From: a virus
Virus record (IMG/VR): IMGVR_UViG_3300044618_001302
Span: 1-24,072 of that record
Length of the DNA stretch: 24,072 nucleotides
Direction: 5' to 3' (one strand)
Under the pieces are notes generated by a model. That model ran no database searches. It worked only from the letters and a program-made list of their open reading frames with translations, and had not been told where the DNA came from. Shown here in pieces: positions 13,814 through 21,467 of the stretch. The position numbers and the translations under genes were made by a program. Position 1 is the first letter of the stretch, and every line of letters starts with the position of its first letter.

Positions 13814-14146
13814 CCCGAACTTCAGGCCGTGCTGGCGCTGCCAGACTTCCATATCTTCGGTGTGCCAGCCATGCAGCTCAATGCGCTTGCCGGCGATGGT
13901 GCCGCTCGCCAGCAGCCGCGGGGTCGGCAGGCGCGGCAGCGCGGCATGCATGGCCCGCAGGCGCTCAATTTCTCGCTCGGCCTTGATGAGTTCGTCGCGC
14001 TCGTTGCAGTCGCTGCCGCAAGTGGGGCACGCTTCGGCGTTGCGCTCAGCCTTAAACAGCAGCACAGAAAGCTCGTGGCTAAGCCCTGCGGCATCTGCGC
14101 AGGCGCGTAGCTCTTGCAACTCCTGGTCTGTAAGTGGTGTGGTCAT
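13808..14146 (-). CDS. GC-rich coiled-coil protein of foreign origin (112 aa)
   Basis: ATG 14146 (MTTPLTDQELQELRACADAA) follows AGGAGATTGT and overlaps the nuclease stop as ATGA. A helical N-terminus is followed by CPTCGSDC (possible zinc pair or chance), a short coiled coil (ERDELIKAEREIERLRAMHA) and a Trp-rich C-terminus (ELHGWHTEDMEVWQRQHG). GC is very high: 42 of 60 bases at 13861-13920 and 44 of 60 at 13921-13980. Proteins with an EIERLRA helix like this are common in Burkholderiales and Pseudomonas prophages, so I infer capture from a host prophage. The stop codon lies in GCCTAAC, shared with the end of the other GC-rich gene. Confidence 0.7.
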   Translation of the reverse strand: MTTPLTDQELQELRACADAAGLSHELSVLLFKAERNAEACPTCGSDCNERDELIKAEREIERLRAMHAALPRLPTPRLLASGTIAGKRIELHGWHTEDMEVWQRQHGLKFGA

Positions 14147-14964
14147 ACAATCTCCTGCACTCGTGGAACATCTACAATTTTAACTAAGAACACCGGGCCT
14201 GTCGAGTAGTTAAACACCCGCATATCAGGCCAACACTCCTTCTTGAAGCCGCAATAGGAGCACGTTGTACACAACTTCATATTCTTACTAGTATTACTCT
14301 GTGGCACCAGCCCTAAGCGAGGTAGCGTATTCTCTGTCAACTCTACAGCTTCCGTGGCAGCATGCGCCTGCTCTGCGAAGTGCACCTTATCCACTTCAAT
14401 GGGGAAGTAGGCAATGTGCCCTAGCTCCTTCTGTATTGTAAGAAAACCAGCAGCACTACTATCAGTAGCAACAGCATAGCCACTTAGCTGATGCTTGTAC
14501 CCAAATGGATCATCCTTCAACCCCTCTTCAAACTTGCGAATGCCGTTCTTTGTTGTACTCTTTACATCAACACAAACACCGTCAATGAAAGCATCAAGGC
14601 GGCCAGAAATAGTCCAGCCATTGCCGACATTATAAATGACCCTCTCTTGCTCTCTTTGTACATCATGGCCGCTCGCTTTAGTGAGAGATAGAACAAGAGA
14701 CTCCAACATATCGCCATATAGAAACTTAATTCGGAGATTCCCATCAACCTCCTCCTTATTAGTGGGGGTGTTTACCTCATACCAGAGTTGTCGGAGACAG
14801 GGCTTGCCAATTTCAGAAAAGGATAGGTGCTTCTCCTTCCGCACCCAAGGCTCACCCCACCACTTGCTGTAGTCGGTAGAGAATGAGAAGGTGTCACCAA
14901 AAGGGGCCGAAGCCCCGGAAGCCACCTTGTAGATGTCATCTACGAGAGTCTCGATGGATTTCAC
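14143..14964 (-). CDS. Cas4/RecB-like PD-(D/E)XK nuclease with Fe-S cluster cysteines
   Basis: 273 residues. LSFSEIGKPCLRQLWYE (47-63) gives the first cluster cysteine (Cys56). ISGRLDAFIDGVCVDVKST holds the nuclease core with Asp124, Asp133 and Lys135. HQLSGYAVA supplies the RecB-family QxxxY motif (Gln159, Tyr163). CTTCSYCGFKKECW (232-245) supplies the C-terminal cysteines in a CxxCxxxxxC pattern (235, 238, 244). This is the Cas4/AddB architecture of [4Fe-4S] exonucleases that resect DNA ends; in phages the gene stands beside polymerase and OB-fold genes and is thought to serve recombination or host DNA breakdown. No Cas genes or CRISPR repeats are nearby. Start ATG 14964 overlaps the upstream stop (ATGA). 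Confidence 0.88.
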   Translation of the reverse strand: MKSIETLVDDIYKVASGASAPFGDTFSFSTDYSKWWGEPWVRKEKHLSFSEIGKPCLRQLWYEVNTPTNKEEVDGNLRIKFLYGDMLESLVLSLTKASGHDVQREQERVIYNVGNGWTISGRLDAFIDGVCVDVKSTTKNGIRKFEEGLKDDPFGYKHQLSGYAVATDSSAAGFLTIQKELGHIAYFPIEVDKVHFAEQAHAATEAVELTENTLPRLGLVPQSNTSKNMKLCTTCSYCGFKKECWPDMRVFNYSTGPVFLVKIVDVPRVQEIV

Positions 14965-15485
14965 TCATCACCCTTCTCGGCAGCGCGGCGTTCCGCATCA
15001 CCCGCACTATATTCTTCAAACTCACGGGCAATTAAAAGGACACTCTCAATAAGCTCACTACTGGTCATCTTGATAATGGTATCCCCATCTGTGCTATCCG
15101 TAAATAGCTTTACAGCGTTGGTGAGGCTATTCTGCCGAATGATGGCACGGTCGCCATGCAGTAGGGGAATGGGGAAGGGACGGCTAGGGGGGCCATAGCT
15201 CCGACCTGCCGCCGCTGGTGCAGAAGGTCCGTCATTGGTCGGGGAGGGCGCTGCGGCTGGTACTCCAGGCGCTCCCTTGGCGATGACACGCACAGTGCCC
15301 TTCTCCACATCCTTACCATAGCTGCCCTCAGTGAACGTAAACTCAATGGTGTCACCCACCTTAAAGGCGGGTTTGTTGAAGCCAAGGTTGAACCTTTCAC
15401 CATTTGCCATGAAGGTGTAGGACAGCTTTTCGCCAAACTTCGTGTTAACCTTGCGGTCGTTGATAGCGGTAACAGTGTAGCTCAT
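14961..15485 (-). CDS. OB-fold, probable single-stranded DNA-binding protein
   Basis: 174 residues. Residues 1-70 read as a small beta barrel (AINDRKVNTKFGEKLSYTFM, LGFNKPAFKVGDTIEFTF, GTVRVIAKG) of OB type. Residues 70-105 are a Pro/Ala/Gly linker. The C-terminal part (HGDRAIIRQNSLTNAVKLF, helices, acidic end ERRAAEKGDE) resembles the RxxxIxRQxxxxxA element seen at the end of several phage OB-fold proteins. Binding of ssDNA and a partner role with the nuclease and polymerase on either side is inferred from fold, linker, acidic end and context. A T7 gp2.5-like function is possible but not shown. Confidence 0.65.
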   Translation of the reverse strand: MSYTVTAINDRKVNTKFGEKLSYTFMANGERFNLGFNKPAFKVGDTIEFTFTEGSYGKDVEKGTVRVIAKGAPGVPAAAPSPTNDGPSAPAAAGRSYGPPSRPFPIPLLHGDRAIIRQNSLTNAVKLFTDSTDGDTIIKMTSSELIESVLLIAREFEEYSAGDAERRAAEKGDE

Positions 15486-15488
15486 AGG

Positions 15489-17411
15489 TTATTCCATTTC
15501 TTCCATATCTTGCCAGTTCAAACCCATTGAAACACCAATACGCATGGTGTCAAATGGGAACGTAGGGTCTAAGAAACCCTTTACATACTTAGGTGAATTC
15601 TCCATAACATCTTTAACAACAGAGATAACATTATACACCTCTCTCTCCTTGCAGTCAACAAGGATGGAGTCATGCACTGTGTTAATTAAGAGACACTTGC
15701 CATGCAAACCCTCCGCCTCTAGACGTCGTTGCAAGATGCCCAGGATGAGGGGCACCATGTCACCTGTTGCACCGCCTTGCACTGGGTAGTTCTTTAGTTC
15801 TGTAGGTGATAGGGCATGCCCTCCTTTCCAATCTACATAGTAGCTATTAAAAACATATCTACGACCATAGGGAGTAGTATATGTATATCTATATTGTACT
15901 CCTGTTTCTTCTTCTTTATACACTACTTCCTTCTCTTTATCTGCTGTTCTTAGCATTGCATCATGCCACTCTTTGACACCCTTATAGCGAGTGTAAAACA
16001 CCTTGATGAACTTTTTAGCTTCATCAAATGGAATTTTACCCTGCTCTGCAATGGCCTTGGGGCCTGCCCCATAGATGAGTTGGAAGGAACGGGGCTTGAA
16101 TGCTTTACGTTCAGCTTTGGTAGGTGCCCTACCATACATTTCCTTGTACAGCTCAATGTGCATGTCAACGCCATGTTGAATGTCATGAATGAGTTGTTTG
16201 TCACCTGACAAGTAGGCAAGCCACACCACTTCTAGCTGGCTGTAGTCAAATTCAATAAGGCGGCCAGTAGAGCCCCACCTACTAATAAAGCTGCGCTTTA
16301 CATCCCCTGCATCAGTTTGATTTTGCAGGTTTGGGCTAGTGCAACTTAGCCGCCCGGTAGATGTTGCACAATGGTTTAGCTGCGGATAGATGTACCCCTC
16401 AGGAAAGCGTAGGTCTAGCAATCCTTGGTAATAGGTATCCTTAACCTTTGCAAGGAAACGCAAATCCTTAATGAGTTGGGCTACAGCCGCAGCCTTGCCA
16501 GTCTTGTCTGCCTCAATGATGGCATCCAGGGTGTCATCCCCGGTTGGATAGTAGCCACTAGAACCCCTCACCAAGGCCCCTAGAAGCCCCGTAGAGGCGT
16601 CAACGCGACCGGGTAGGTAGGTAGATACCTCCCGGGTCTTAAAACGCGGTTTCCCATTTTTGTAAAAGCCATCTAGCTCCTTCACCTTCTCCTTAACTTC
16701 ACCCCCAAAAAAGTAGAGGGAAAGCTGCTTAGGTGAGGCAGGGTCTAAAGCAGGAGCTAATGAATTGAGTGTTGCTAGAGAGTTGATATAGCCTTCTTCG
16801 TATATCTTCCGCTGCCTCTCTACAAATCCCCAATCCACTGCCATACCTGCCAGGGCCATATTAGTAGTGGCCCTTAGAGCGTCCATTTGCATTAGGAGTA
16901 GGTCTAGCTGCCCTTGTTCCTTAGCTACTTCCCACTGCTTGTAGAAGATGGCTTCCGTATTTAGAATGTCACCACTTAAGTAGGGCTCCAACTCTTCTTT
17001 GGGAATGTCTGTAGTGTCAATGCCCGCCTTCCAATATGCTTTAATCTTGTCATCCTTGAGGGCATGCTTGCCTACATACTTCTCTGTCAATTCGTCTAGA
17101 GAGGCATACTTGTGCTGCTGCCCTGTAAGGATGTATTCTGCAAGTTGAGTATCCCAAATGCGAGGCAGTGGCTCATCAGGGTAATTGCGCCATACGTAAG
17201 AGAGGTCAAACTTAATGTTGTGCCCTACCCACATGAAAGTGCCTGCGTCCGGTGCGCCGGTCGGTTTGTAGGCATACTCAATGCGCAGCTTACCTCCTTC
17301 TACCTTATACCCATACATTACAATGGAGTTGCCCCGCCACATGGGGTGGGCCTTGTTGTTGCCAACAGGGCAGCGAATTGTGGTTTCAGCATCGAAGAAT
17401 AAGGGTGTCAC
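15489..17411 (-). CDS. Family A (T7-like) DNA polymerase with 3'-5' exonuclease
   Basis: 640 residues, GTG start at 17411 after AGGAAACTAAT, overlapping the upstream stop (GTGA). Exonuclease: FDAET (Asp7, Glu9), GHNIKFD (63-69) and YLSGD (Asp148). Polymerase: ATSTGRLSCTSPNLQNQ (349-365), motif A FDYSQLE (Asp389), motif B ERKAFKPRSFQLIYG (434-448, with Phe443 at the position of E. coli Phe762 and T7 Tyr526), QGGATGD (545-551) and motif C NTVHDS (His580, Asp581). All catalytic residues are present. It replicates the phage genome with the helicase, primase and OB-fold protein encoded around it. Shorter than T7 gp5 (704 aa). Confidence 0.96.
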   Translation of the reverse strand: MTPLFFDAETTIRCPVGNNKAHPMWRGNSIVMYGYKVEGGKLRIEYAYKPTGAPDAGTFMWVGHNIKFDLSYVWRNYPDEPLPRIWDTQLAEYILTGQQHKYASLDELTEKYVGKHALKDDKIKAYWKAGIDTTDIPKEELEPYLSGDILNTEAIFYKQWEVAKEQGQLDLLLMQMDALRATTNMALAGMAVDWGFVERQRKIYEEGYINSLATLNSLAPALDPASPKQLSLYFFGGEVKEKVKELDGFYKNGKPRFKTREVSTYLPGRVDASTGLLGALVRGSSGYYPTGDDTLDAIIEADKTGKAAAVAQLIKDLRFLAKVKDTYYQGLLDLRFPEGYIYPQLNHCATSTGRLSCTSPNLQNQTDAGDVKRSFISRWGSTGRLIEFDYSQLEVVWLAYLSGDKQLIHDIQHGVDMHIELYKEMYGRAPTKAERKAFKPRSFQLIYGAGPKAIAEQGKIPFDEAKKFIKVFYTRYKGVKEWHDAMLRTADKEKEVVYKEEETGVQYRYTYTTPYGRRYVFNSYYVDWKGGHALSPTELKNYPVQGGATGDMVPLILGILQRRLEAEGLHGKCLLINTVHDSILVDCKEREVYNVISVVKDVMENSPKYVKGFLDPTFPFDTMRIGVSMGLNWQDMEEME

Positions 17412-17614
17412 ATTAGTTTCCTATACTTATAAAATGTGTTACTGGCAAATACAGCGGGGGAGTGCGCTGCACCTGCCCAACTCTTAACATTAAAACAAAA
17501 AGCTGATTGTGGATCATTGCGAGTAATAATCCAAGTTTTAGGTGATTCTCTGTTGTCTATGTATAGACCTGGATCCCTCAATGCCTCGACAGCACTAACC
17601 CATTTCTCTTCCAT
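17408..17614 (-). CDS. Small hypothetical protein (68 aa)
   Basis: I chose ATG 17614 (MEEKWVSAVEALRDPGLYID) because TTGGAGGGTACA precedes it. Strand-rich middle (KTWIITRNDPQSAFCFNVKS) with Trp and Phe, then a basic tail (FYKYRKLM). No domain recognised. It couples to the polymerase by GTGA. Confidence 0.65.
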   Translation of the reverse strand: MEEKWVSAVEALRDPGLYIDNRESPKTWIITRNDPQSAFCFNVKSWAGAAHSPAVFASNTFYKYRKLM

Positions 17615-17641
17615 TGTACCCTCCAATGCTCACTTTGTTCG

Positions 17642-17854
17642 TCAATGCTCTGCGGGCAGCAAATCCCGTAGCTCACTGCGGTGCTCGGATCGCAACTTAG
17701 CAAGACGGCCGTTACATTTATGTCCTACCATGTAACCGGCGTGCGTTACTACAACGCATTGACTATGGTCAGCCCAATTTATTTCTAGCCAGAAGATATT
17801 GGGCTGTGTCTCGTTAGATACGACTGACATACTAGTAATGCCGTGTTCGATCAC
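17642..17854 (-). CDS. Small hypothetical protein (70 aa, GTG start)
   Basis: GTG 17854 follows GGAGAGTAAA and overlaps the helicase stop (GTGA). The first 45 residues look strand-rich (NIFWLEINWADHSQCVVVTH); the C-terminal third is a basic amphipathic helix (NGRLAKLRSEHRSELRDLLP). No domain recognised. An ATG eight codons in is a weaker alternative start. Confidence 0.62.
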   Translation of the reverse strand: MIEHGITSMSVVSNETQPNIFWLEINWADHSQCVVVTHAGYMVGHKCNGRLAKLRSEHRSELRDLLPAEH

Positions 17855-20103
17855 TTTACTCTCCAGTGCGAAATATATCGAGCCTTGCTCGGCTCAATGG
17901 TTACTTGAAACTTCCCATGCCTATGTGCTTCCAGGGAATCAGGCCCGCCATGCAGCTTATTCTTTGCGATGGAAATGTAGCGATCAAGGGTGCCATCGCG
18001 CGGGTCACCAATAATGATGATGCCGTCTGCTTCTCCGGGCTTGTCTGTCTTACTTCCGCGAAGGTGGTCCATTGTCACCCATTTCTCACCTTCAGCACTA
18101 CCGTCTAATTGACTCACCGCAATGACTGGGCAATGAGTTTTAGCCAACTCTCTAGCCCATTTGTATAGAGCACCAATGCGCAAGTCATCGCGGTCGTTCT
18201 TAAACCCTTGCACCTTATCTAGCTGATCGAAGATGATGAGGCCGGGCTTAAACTCCTTGCACATTCTTTCTACGGTGTGGGGGGTTACCTTAGTCTCATC
18301 ATCAGTGATGAGGAAACGATTACCGCCCGAAGCCAGAAACGCAGTTTCGTACTTACTAATAGAGGCAAACAAGTCACCTGTAGTCACTTGATGGTGAGCC
18401 TGCACTACTCTACTCATCACCTTAGCACTACCTTCTTCGTTGTTAATCCACAAAATGTGTTCATCTTCTGCCATTTGTGGCATCATGTAAGAAGCTTCAG
18501 AAGCTATCATGGTGGTGTTGTGAGTAACTGTGTAATCCCCCAGTAAGAACAGGTGGTCTTGATCCACGCAAAATCCATAATAATCACCTTCTCCAATAGG
18601 TTGCACATCAATGCCAAAATGTAGCCCCTTGCGCTTAGGTACTACTTTCGAGCGACAAAACTTTTTGCGCTCTACTTTTACGGGGATTCTATGCACATCA
18701 CCATAAATAGACACTCGCCAATAACTTACTCCGTTAACAATTTTCTCACGCATAGTGGCGTGAAAGCCCAACCCACGCGCAAGATGAAGAATTTGTGTAG
18801 CTAATCCTTTTCGTACTTGTGTTATCTCATAACCATATCGCCCGCGACTACCATCTGTGTCCAGTAACCCTGCCAGTAAGCAAAGTCTGTTTTCCTTGCA
18901 ATCCACCATATATTCATGGGGGATATGCTTGTTATTTAGCAGATTTAGTCCCGCCAAAGAATCACGGACGTAGTTCTTTTTACCTCTACCATTGTTAATA
19001 ATAGCCGAGAGTGCTTTTCCTTGGTTTGTCCTAACTTCCTCACGATAGGACACACCTACGGTAGATACATACATACGTAACCACCTCAATACTTCACAGT
19101 CTGCGTTAGTAAGATTGCTGTTTTCTGAGGTTCCATCACCTAACCACAAACCCACAAAATATGGGTGCAAAGAATGCCGTGCTTCTGGATACTCTACAGC
19201 AGCCTTCCAGCCTTTGCACCGTGCTTTTGTGCTTTTGGGAAGTGCAAGGTAGTCTCGTACACTGATGTTTAGTACATCGCCATTCTTATGCTTACCCTCG
19301 GTTTTGGAGCGCTTCAAAGAAAGAATATGGTCTTCGTTCACCACGTAACTTTCTCCAAACCCGTAACTGACACGGTAGAGCATGCTACTACCCTTAGTCA
19401 CACCTGATACTAAGCGCGGTGCGTTACCTGGGCCAGCAACTACATCACCATTTTGCACATCCTGTACATTTTTAATAGTACCATTATGCATAAGAACGGG
19501 AGTGTCTTTACCTAGGCATTTACCCGCCTCGGGACGAGCGGCAAGGATGATGAAATCACCCTTCCTTAGCGGCCCAAGTGATACATTAAGCTCTGTAAGG
19601 CGCCACTGTAGTCCCTTACTTGCAACCACGCTGCTAATGTAGCTAAGAGAAGGGGGAACAAATAGCTTAGTCCTATCGAGTGTTGCCCCAATTTCCTTAT
19701 CACGCTCATCCATAAAGTTACGAACATTGTCCAGGCTAGTGCCAGTGCGTCCCACACTGACGCCCAAAACTTCGTCATAGATGAGTGTTGCATAGTGCTT
19801 CTCAATGAGGGCTTTTTCAATGGCTTCTAGGGGTGCCGTAGTGGTTGGTTTCTTCAGTAGGTCAAAGGCAGCTTCATATGCAGCAGGGTCTTTAAGTTTC
19901 TTGCCTCGGCAAATGTAGAAGAATGTGCGTAGAGTGTCAATGTCCAAGGCAGTGTGTGCGGGGTAGTTATCCCAATAGTCACCCACTACAGAGAAAATGT
20001 CACTTGTAATGGAAGAGACATTGCTCTTCTTAATAAGGGGGGCAAAGCGTGCCCACTTATCCTTATCTGCTGCTAGTCGAAGAATGTCAATGTCATAGCT
20101 CAT
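17851..20103 (-). CDS. DnaB/T7 gp4-type replicative helicase interrupted by an intein
   Basis: 750-residue precursor; removing the 334-residue intein leaves 416 residues. Residues 1-195 are an N-terminal helical domain plus the start of a RecA fold. The P-loop is ARPEAGK then, after the intein, TTMIASEA, together ARPEAGKTT (Walker A). GLIIFDQLDKV is Walker B, PVIAVSQLDGS the next RecA motif, and DHLRGSKTDKPGEADGIIII the region that in SF4 helicases holds sensor and Arg-finger residues. It lacks a primase domain; primase is a separate gene at 20652, so the T7 gp4 functions are split. ATG 20103 follows GGGAGTTTAG. Activity requires intein excision, because the P-loop Thr is otherwise displaced. 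Confidence 0.94.
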   Translation of the reverse strand: MSYDIDILRLAADKDKWARFAPLIKKSNVSSITSDIFSVVGDYWDNYPAHTALDIDTLRTFFYICRGKKLKDPAAYEAAFDLLKKPTTTAPLEAIEKALIEKHYATLIYDEVLGVSVGRTGTSLDNVRNFMDERDKEIGATLDRTKLFVPPSLSYISSVVASKGLQWRLTELNVSLGPLRKGDFIILAARPEAGKCLGKDTPVLMHNGTIKNVQDVQNGDVVAGPGNAPRLVSGVTKGSSMLYRVSYGFGESYVVNEDHILSLKRSKTEGKHKNGDVLNISVRDYLALPKSTKARCKGWKAAVEYPEARHSLHPYFVGLWLGDGTSENSNLTNADCEVLRWLRMYVSTVGVSYREEVRTNQGKALSAIINNGRGKKNYVRDSLAGLNLLNNKHIPHEYMVDCKENRLCLLAGLLDTDGSRGRYGYEITQVRKGLATQILHLARGLGFHATMREKIVNGVSYWRVSIYGDVHRIPVKVERKKFCRSKVVPKRKGLHFGIDVQPIGEGDYYGFCVDQDHLFLLGDYTVTHNTTMIASEASYMMPQMAEDEHILWINNEEGSAKVMSRVVQAHHQVTTGDLFASISKYETAFLASGGNRFLITDDETKVTPHTVERMCKEFKPGLIIFDQLDKVQGFKNDRDDLRIGALYKWARELAKTHCPVIAVSQLDGSAEGEKWVTMDHLRGSKTDKPGEADGIIIIGDPRDGTLDRYISIAKNKLHGGPDSLEAHRHGKFQVTIEPSKARYISHWRVK
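18517..19518 (-). mobile_element. Intein with LAGLIDADG endonuclease in the helicase P-loop
   Basis: 334 residues, precursor 196-529. Residue 1 is Cys (CLGKDTPVLMHNG, block A). Block B is VVNEDHILSL with His64; the usual TxxH reads NxxH. Endonuclease motifs are FVGLWLGDG (121-129) and LLAGLLDTDG (214-223), each ending in the acidic residue. Block F is YYGFCVDQDHLFLL; block G is DYTVTHN followed by Thr as the +1 residue. The insertion point, between Lys and Thr of the Walker A motif, is a known site for DnaB-type inteins. All residues needed for splicing and cleavage appear intact, so it is probably active. Codon usage is close to that of the phage. Confidence 0.95.
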
Positions 20104-20299
20104 CTAAACTCCCTAGTTTTGTCCACAAACCTGGGCCACACTGCTTGAAGGTATCTTCACTATAGTAGATAAGGTTGCCCGCGCCATTTCCCACCAAACA
20201 AACAACGTGCCACTTACTACCATCACTGCCCCTAGGTGCAGTGAGGAGGTAAACGATGCCATTTTTATGTTTGATGATATCTCCCGGCTTAAAGTCCAT
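20093..20299 (-). CDS. Small PGD-type paralogue, copy 3 (68 aa)
   Basis: ATG 20299 follows GGGGAATTTC. MDFKPGDIIKHKNGIVYLL opens a beta-barrel-like small domain (FKPGDII...G.VYLL), ending GPGLWTKLGSLDEL. It shares this frame (PGDI near the start, W.K.G..D near the end) with the two genes just upstream, so the three are a tandem family. The pattern recalls KOW/SH3-like small barrels, but no known family is assigned. It overlaps the helicase start by 11 nt. Confidence 0.7.
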   Translation of the reverse strand: MDFKPGDIIKHKNGIVYLLTAPRGSDGSKWHVVCLVGNGAGNLIYYSEDTFKQCGPGLWTKLGSLDEL

Positions 20300-20483
20300 G
20301 AAATTCCCCTACTTTTGTCCAGCACGATTGATCCGATGGCACGCATAAGATGCCATCGCCGCCAGCATCACTATGGCTAAGCCTTAGCCAATAAACAATG
20401 CCCATGTATTTGGTCACTAGGTAGTAGGAGTCAGACCGACCAGGAAGCCCCACAATGTCACCGGGTTCAAACTTAGATGCCAT
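20289..20483 (-). CDS. Small PGD-type paralogue, copy 2 (64 aa)
   Basis: I chose ATG 20483 (MASKFEPGDIVGLPGRSDSY), just inside the end of copy 1 and downstream of GGGGCAC. KFEPGDIVGLPG...YYLVTKYMGIVYWL is followed by CWTKVGEFHGL, matching copies 1 and 3 at both ends. Overlaps: 11 nt with each neighbour. The function is unknown. Confidence 0.7.
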   Translation of the reverse strand: MASKFEPGDIVGLPGRSDSYYLVTKYMGIVYWLRLSHSDAGGDGILCVPSDQSCWTKVGEFHGL

Positions 20484-20685
20484 CAAAGTGCCCCACTTTC
20501 TTCCATCCAGTAGTAATGTGGGTGTAAACACTACCCACCTTATCCACATCGACGCCCTTTTTAATACATAGCAGCTTATAAACCCTAGGCTCAGTGCCTG
20601 CCATTACCACAGTCATGAAGAGGCCACCATCACTAGCCTCGTAAATATCGCCTACGGTAATTTCATCAGTTCTTCCAGTGTCCAC
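20473..20685 (-). CDS. Small PGD-type paralogue, copy 1 (70 aa, GTG start)
   Basis: The only in-frame initiator is GTG at 20685 (MDTGRTDEITVGDIYEASDG), 34 nt inside the primase gene, with a poor ribosome binding site, so translation may depend on coupling. TVGDIYEASDGGLFMTVV parallels PGDI...YLL of the other copies, and GWKKVGHFDGI matches their W.K.G..D end. This is the most diverged member. Confidence 0.62.
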   Translation of the reverse strand: MDTGRTDEITVGDIYEASDGGLFMTVVMAGTEPRVYKLLCIKKGVDVDKVGSVYTHITTGWKKVGHFDGI

Positions 20686-21467
20686 GTCTTAGCTTCCTTT
20701 TCAAACATTGTTGACACATTAGAGTAGAGGGAACTAAGCTCCCTCACCATGTTTATAGCGCCCTTGTGTCCAGCAGCATCATTGTCTAGCCAAATGGTAA
20801 CTCTCTTGTAATCATGGGGCATATTAGTAGGGGTTTTGGTGCCCATCACTGCTAAAGCACTCTTACCCACTACATGCAGCTTGTAACAAGATAGGAGGTC
20901 TTCGGTAATGTATAAAGTGTCCCCGTCCTTAGGATGTTCCCGGCAAAGATAGCAATAACCAGAGAACTTTGAAGTTACTTCCGTGGTATATTTCGGCTTA
21001 CCTGTATAGTTTCGACGTTGCACGCCTACAACGTCCCCCAATGCGTCGTCATAAATGGGTAAATATATGCCTTTGGCATCCCACTTAATAGTGTAATAGC
21101 GGCAAGTTTCAGAGTCAAACCCATGCTCTAGTAGCCAAAGAGGCACGCTGCCCTCACATGCTGCCAAGGCCCACTCACCCTGTAACTTACGCGACGGGAC
21201 CACTCCCAAGGGTGCGGTCACTTCCCCTCTCAGCATGGAGGCACGCTCTTTAGGTCTATACATGCCATGCACGCCACAATTGTGGCACATGAACACATAG
21301 GCACCATCGGTGTATTTAATATAGAGCCTAGCCCTATGGTCCGTCATGCCTGTATCTTCACACCTATGGTGAGAGACATTCACTTGCTCTTCGTCAGCCA
21401 TGCTCTCCCACTCAGGGTGAGAGAGGGCCAGGGTTTCCATAGCCTTATGGCCGAATAGAGAAGTCAT
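20652..21467 (-). CDS. T7-type DNA primase (zinc ribbon plus TOPRIM)
   Basis: 271 residues from ATG 21467 (MTSLFGHKAMETL), which overlaps the upstream TGA as ATGA and has AGGA upstream. Zinc ribbon: HHRCEDTG (33-40) and MCHNCGVHG (60-68), giving Cys36, Cys61 and Cys64 plus a His. TOPRIM: YITEDLLS (Glu189) and IWLDNDAAGHKG (Asp228, Asp230). This matches the N-terminal half of T7 gp4; here it is free-standing, with the helicase three small genes downstream. It makes RNA primers for lagging-strand synthesis. The zinc ribbon appears to use one His among its ligands (His33 or His34 with Cys36), which differs from the usual four Cys. Confidence 0.9.
   Translation of the reverse strand: MTSLFGHKAMETLALSHPEWESMADEEQVNVSHHRCEDTGMTDHRARLYIKYTDGAYVFMCHNCGVHGMYRPKERASMLRGEVTAPLGVVPSRKLQGEWALAACEGSVPLWLLEHGFDSETCRYYTIKWDAKGIYLPIYDDALGDVVGVQRRNYTGKPKYTTEVTSKFSGYCYLCREHPKDGDTLYITEDLLSCYKLHVVGKSALAVMGTKTPTNMPHDYKRVTIWLDNDAAGHKGAINMVRELSSLYSNVSTMFEKEAKTWTLEELMKLP

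Noticed and set aside
13795-13830. A tRNA gene starting GGCTATAGCTCAGTTAGG
   Set aside because: Only the 5' end matches; there is no D-stem partner, anticodon arm or T arm downstream, and the region is the end of a protein gene.
14143-14964. Cas4-like nuclease as part of a CRISPR-Cas locus
   Set aside because: No repeat-spacer array or other cas gene is present; such nucleases are common in phage replication blocks.
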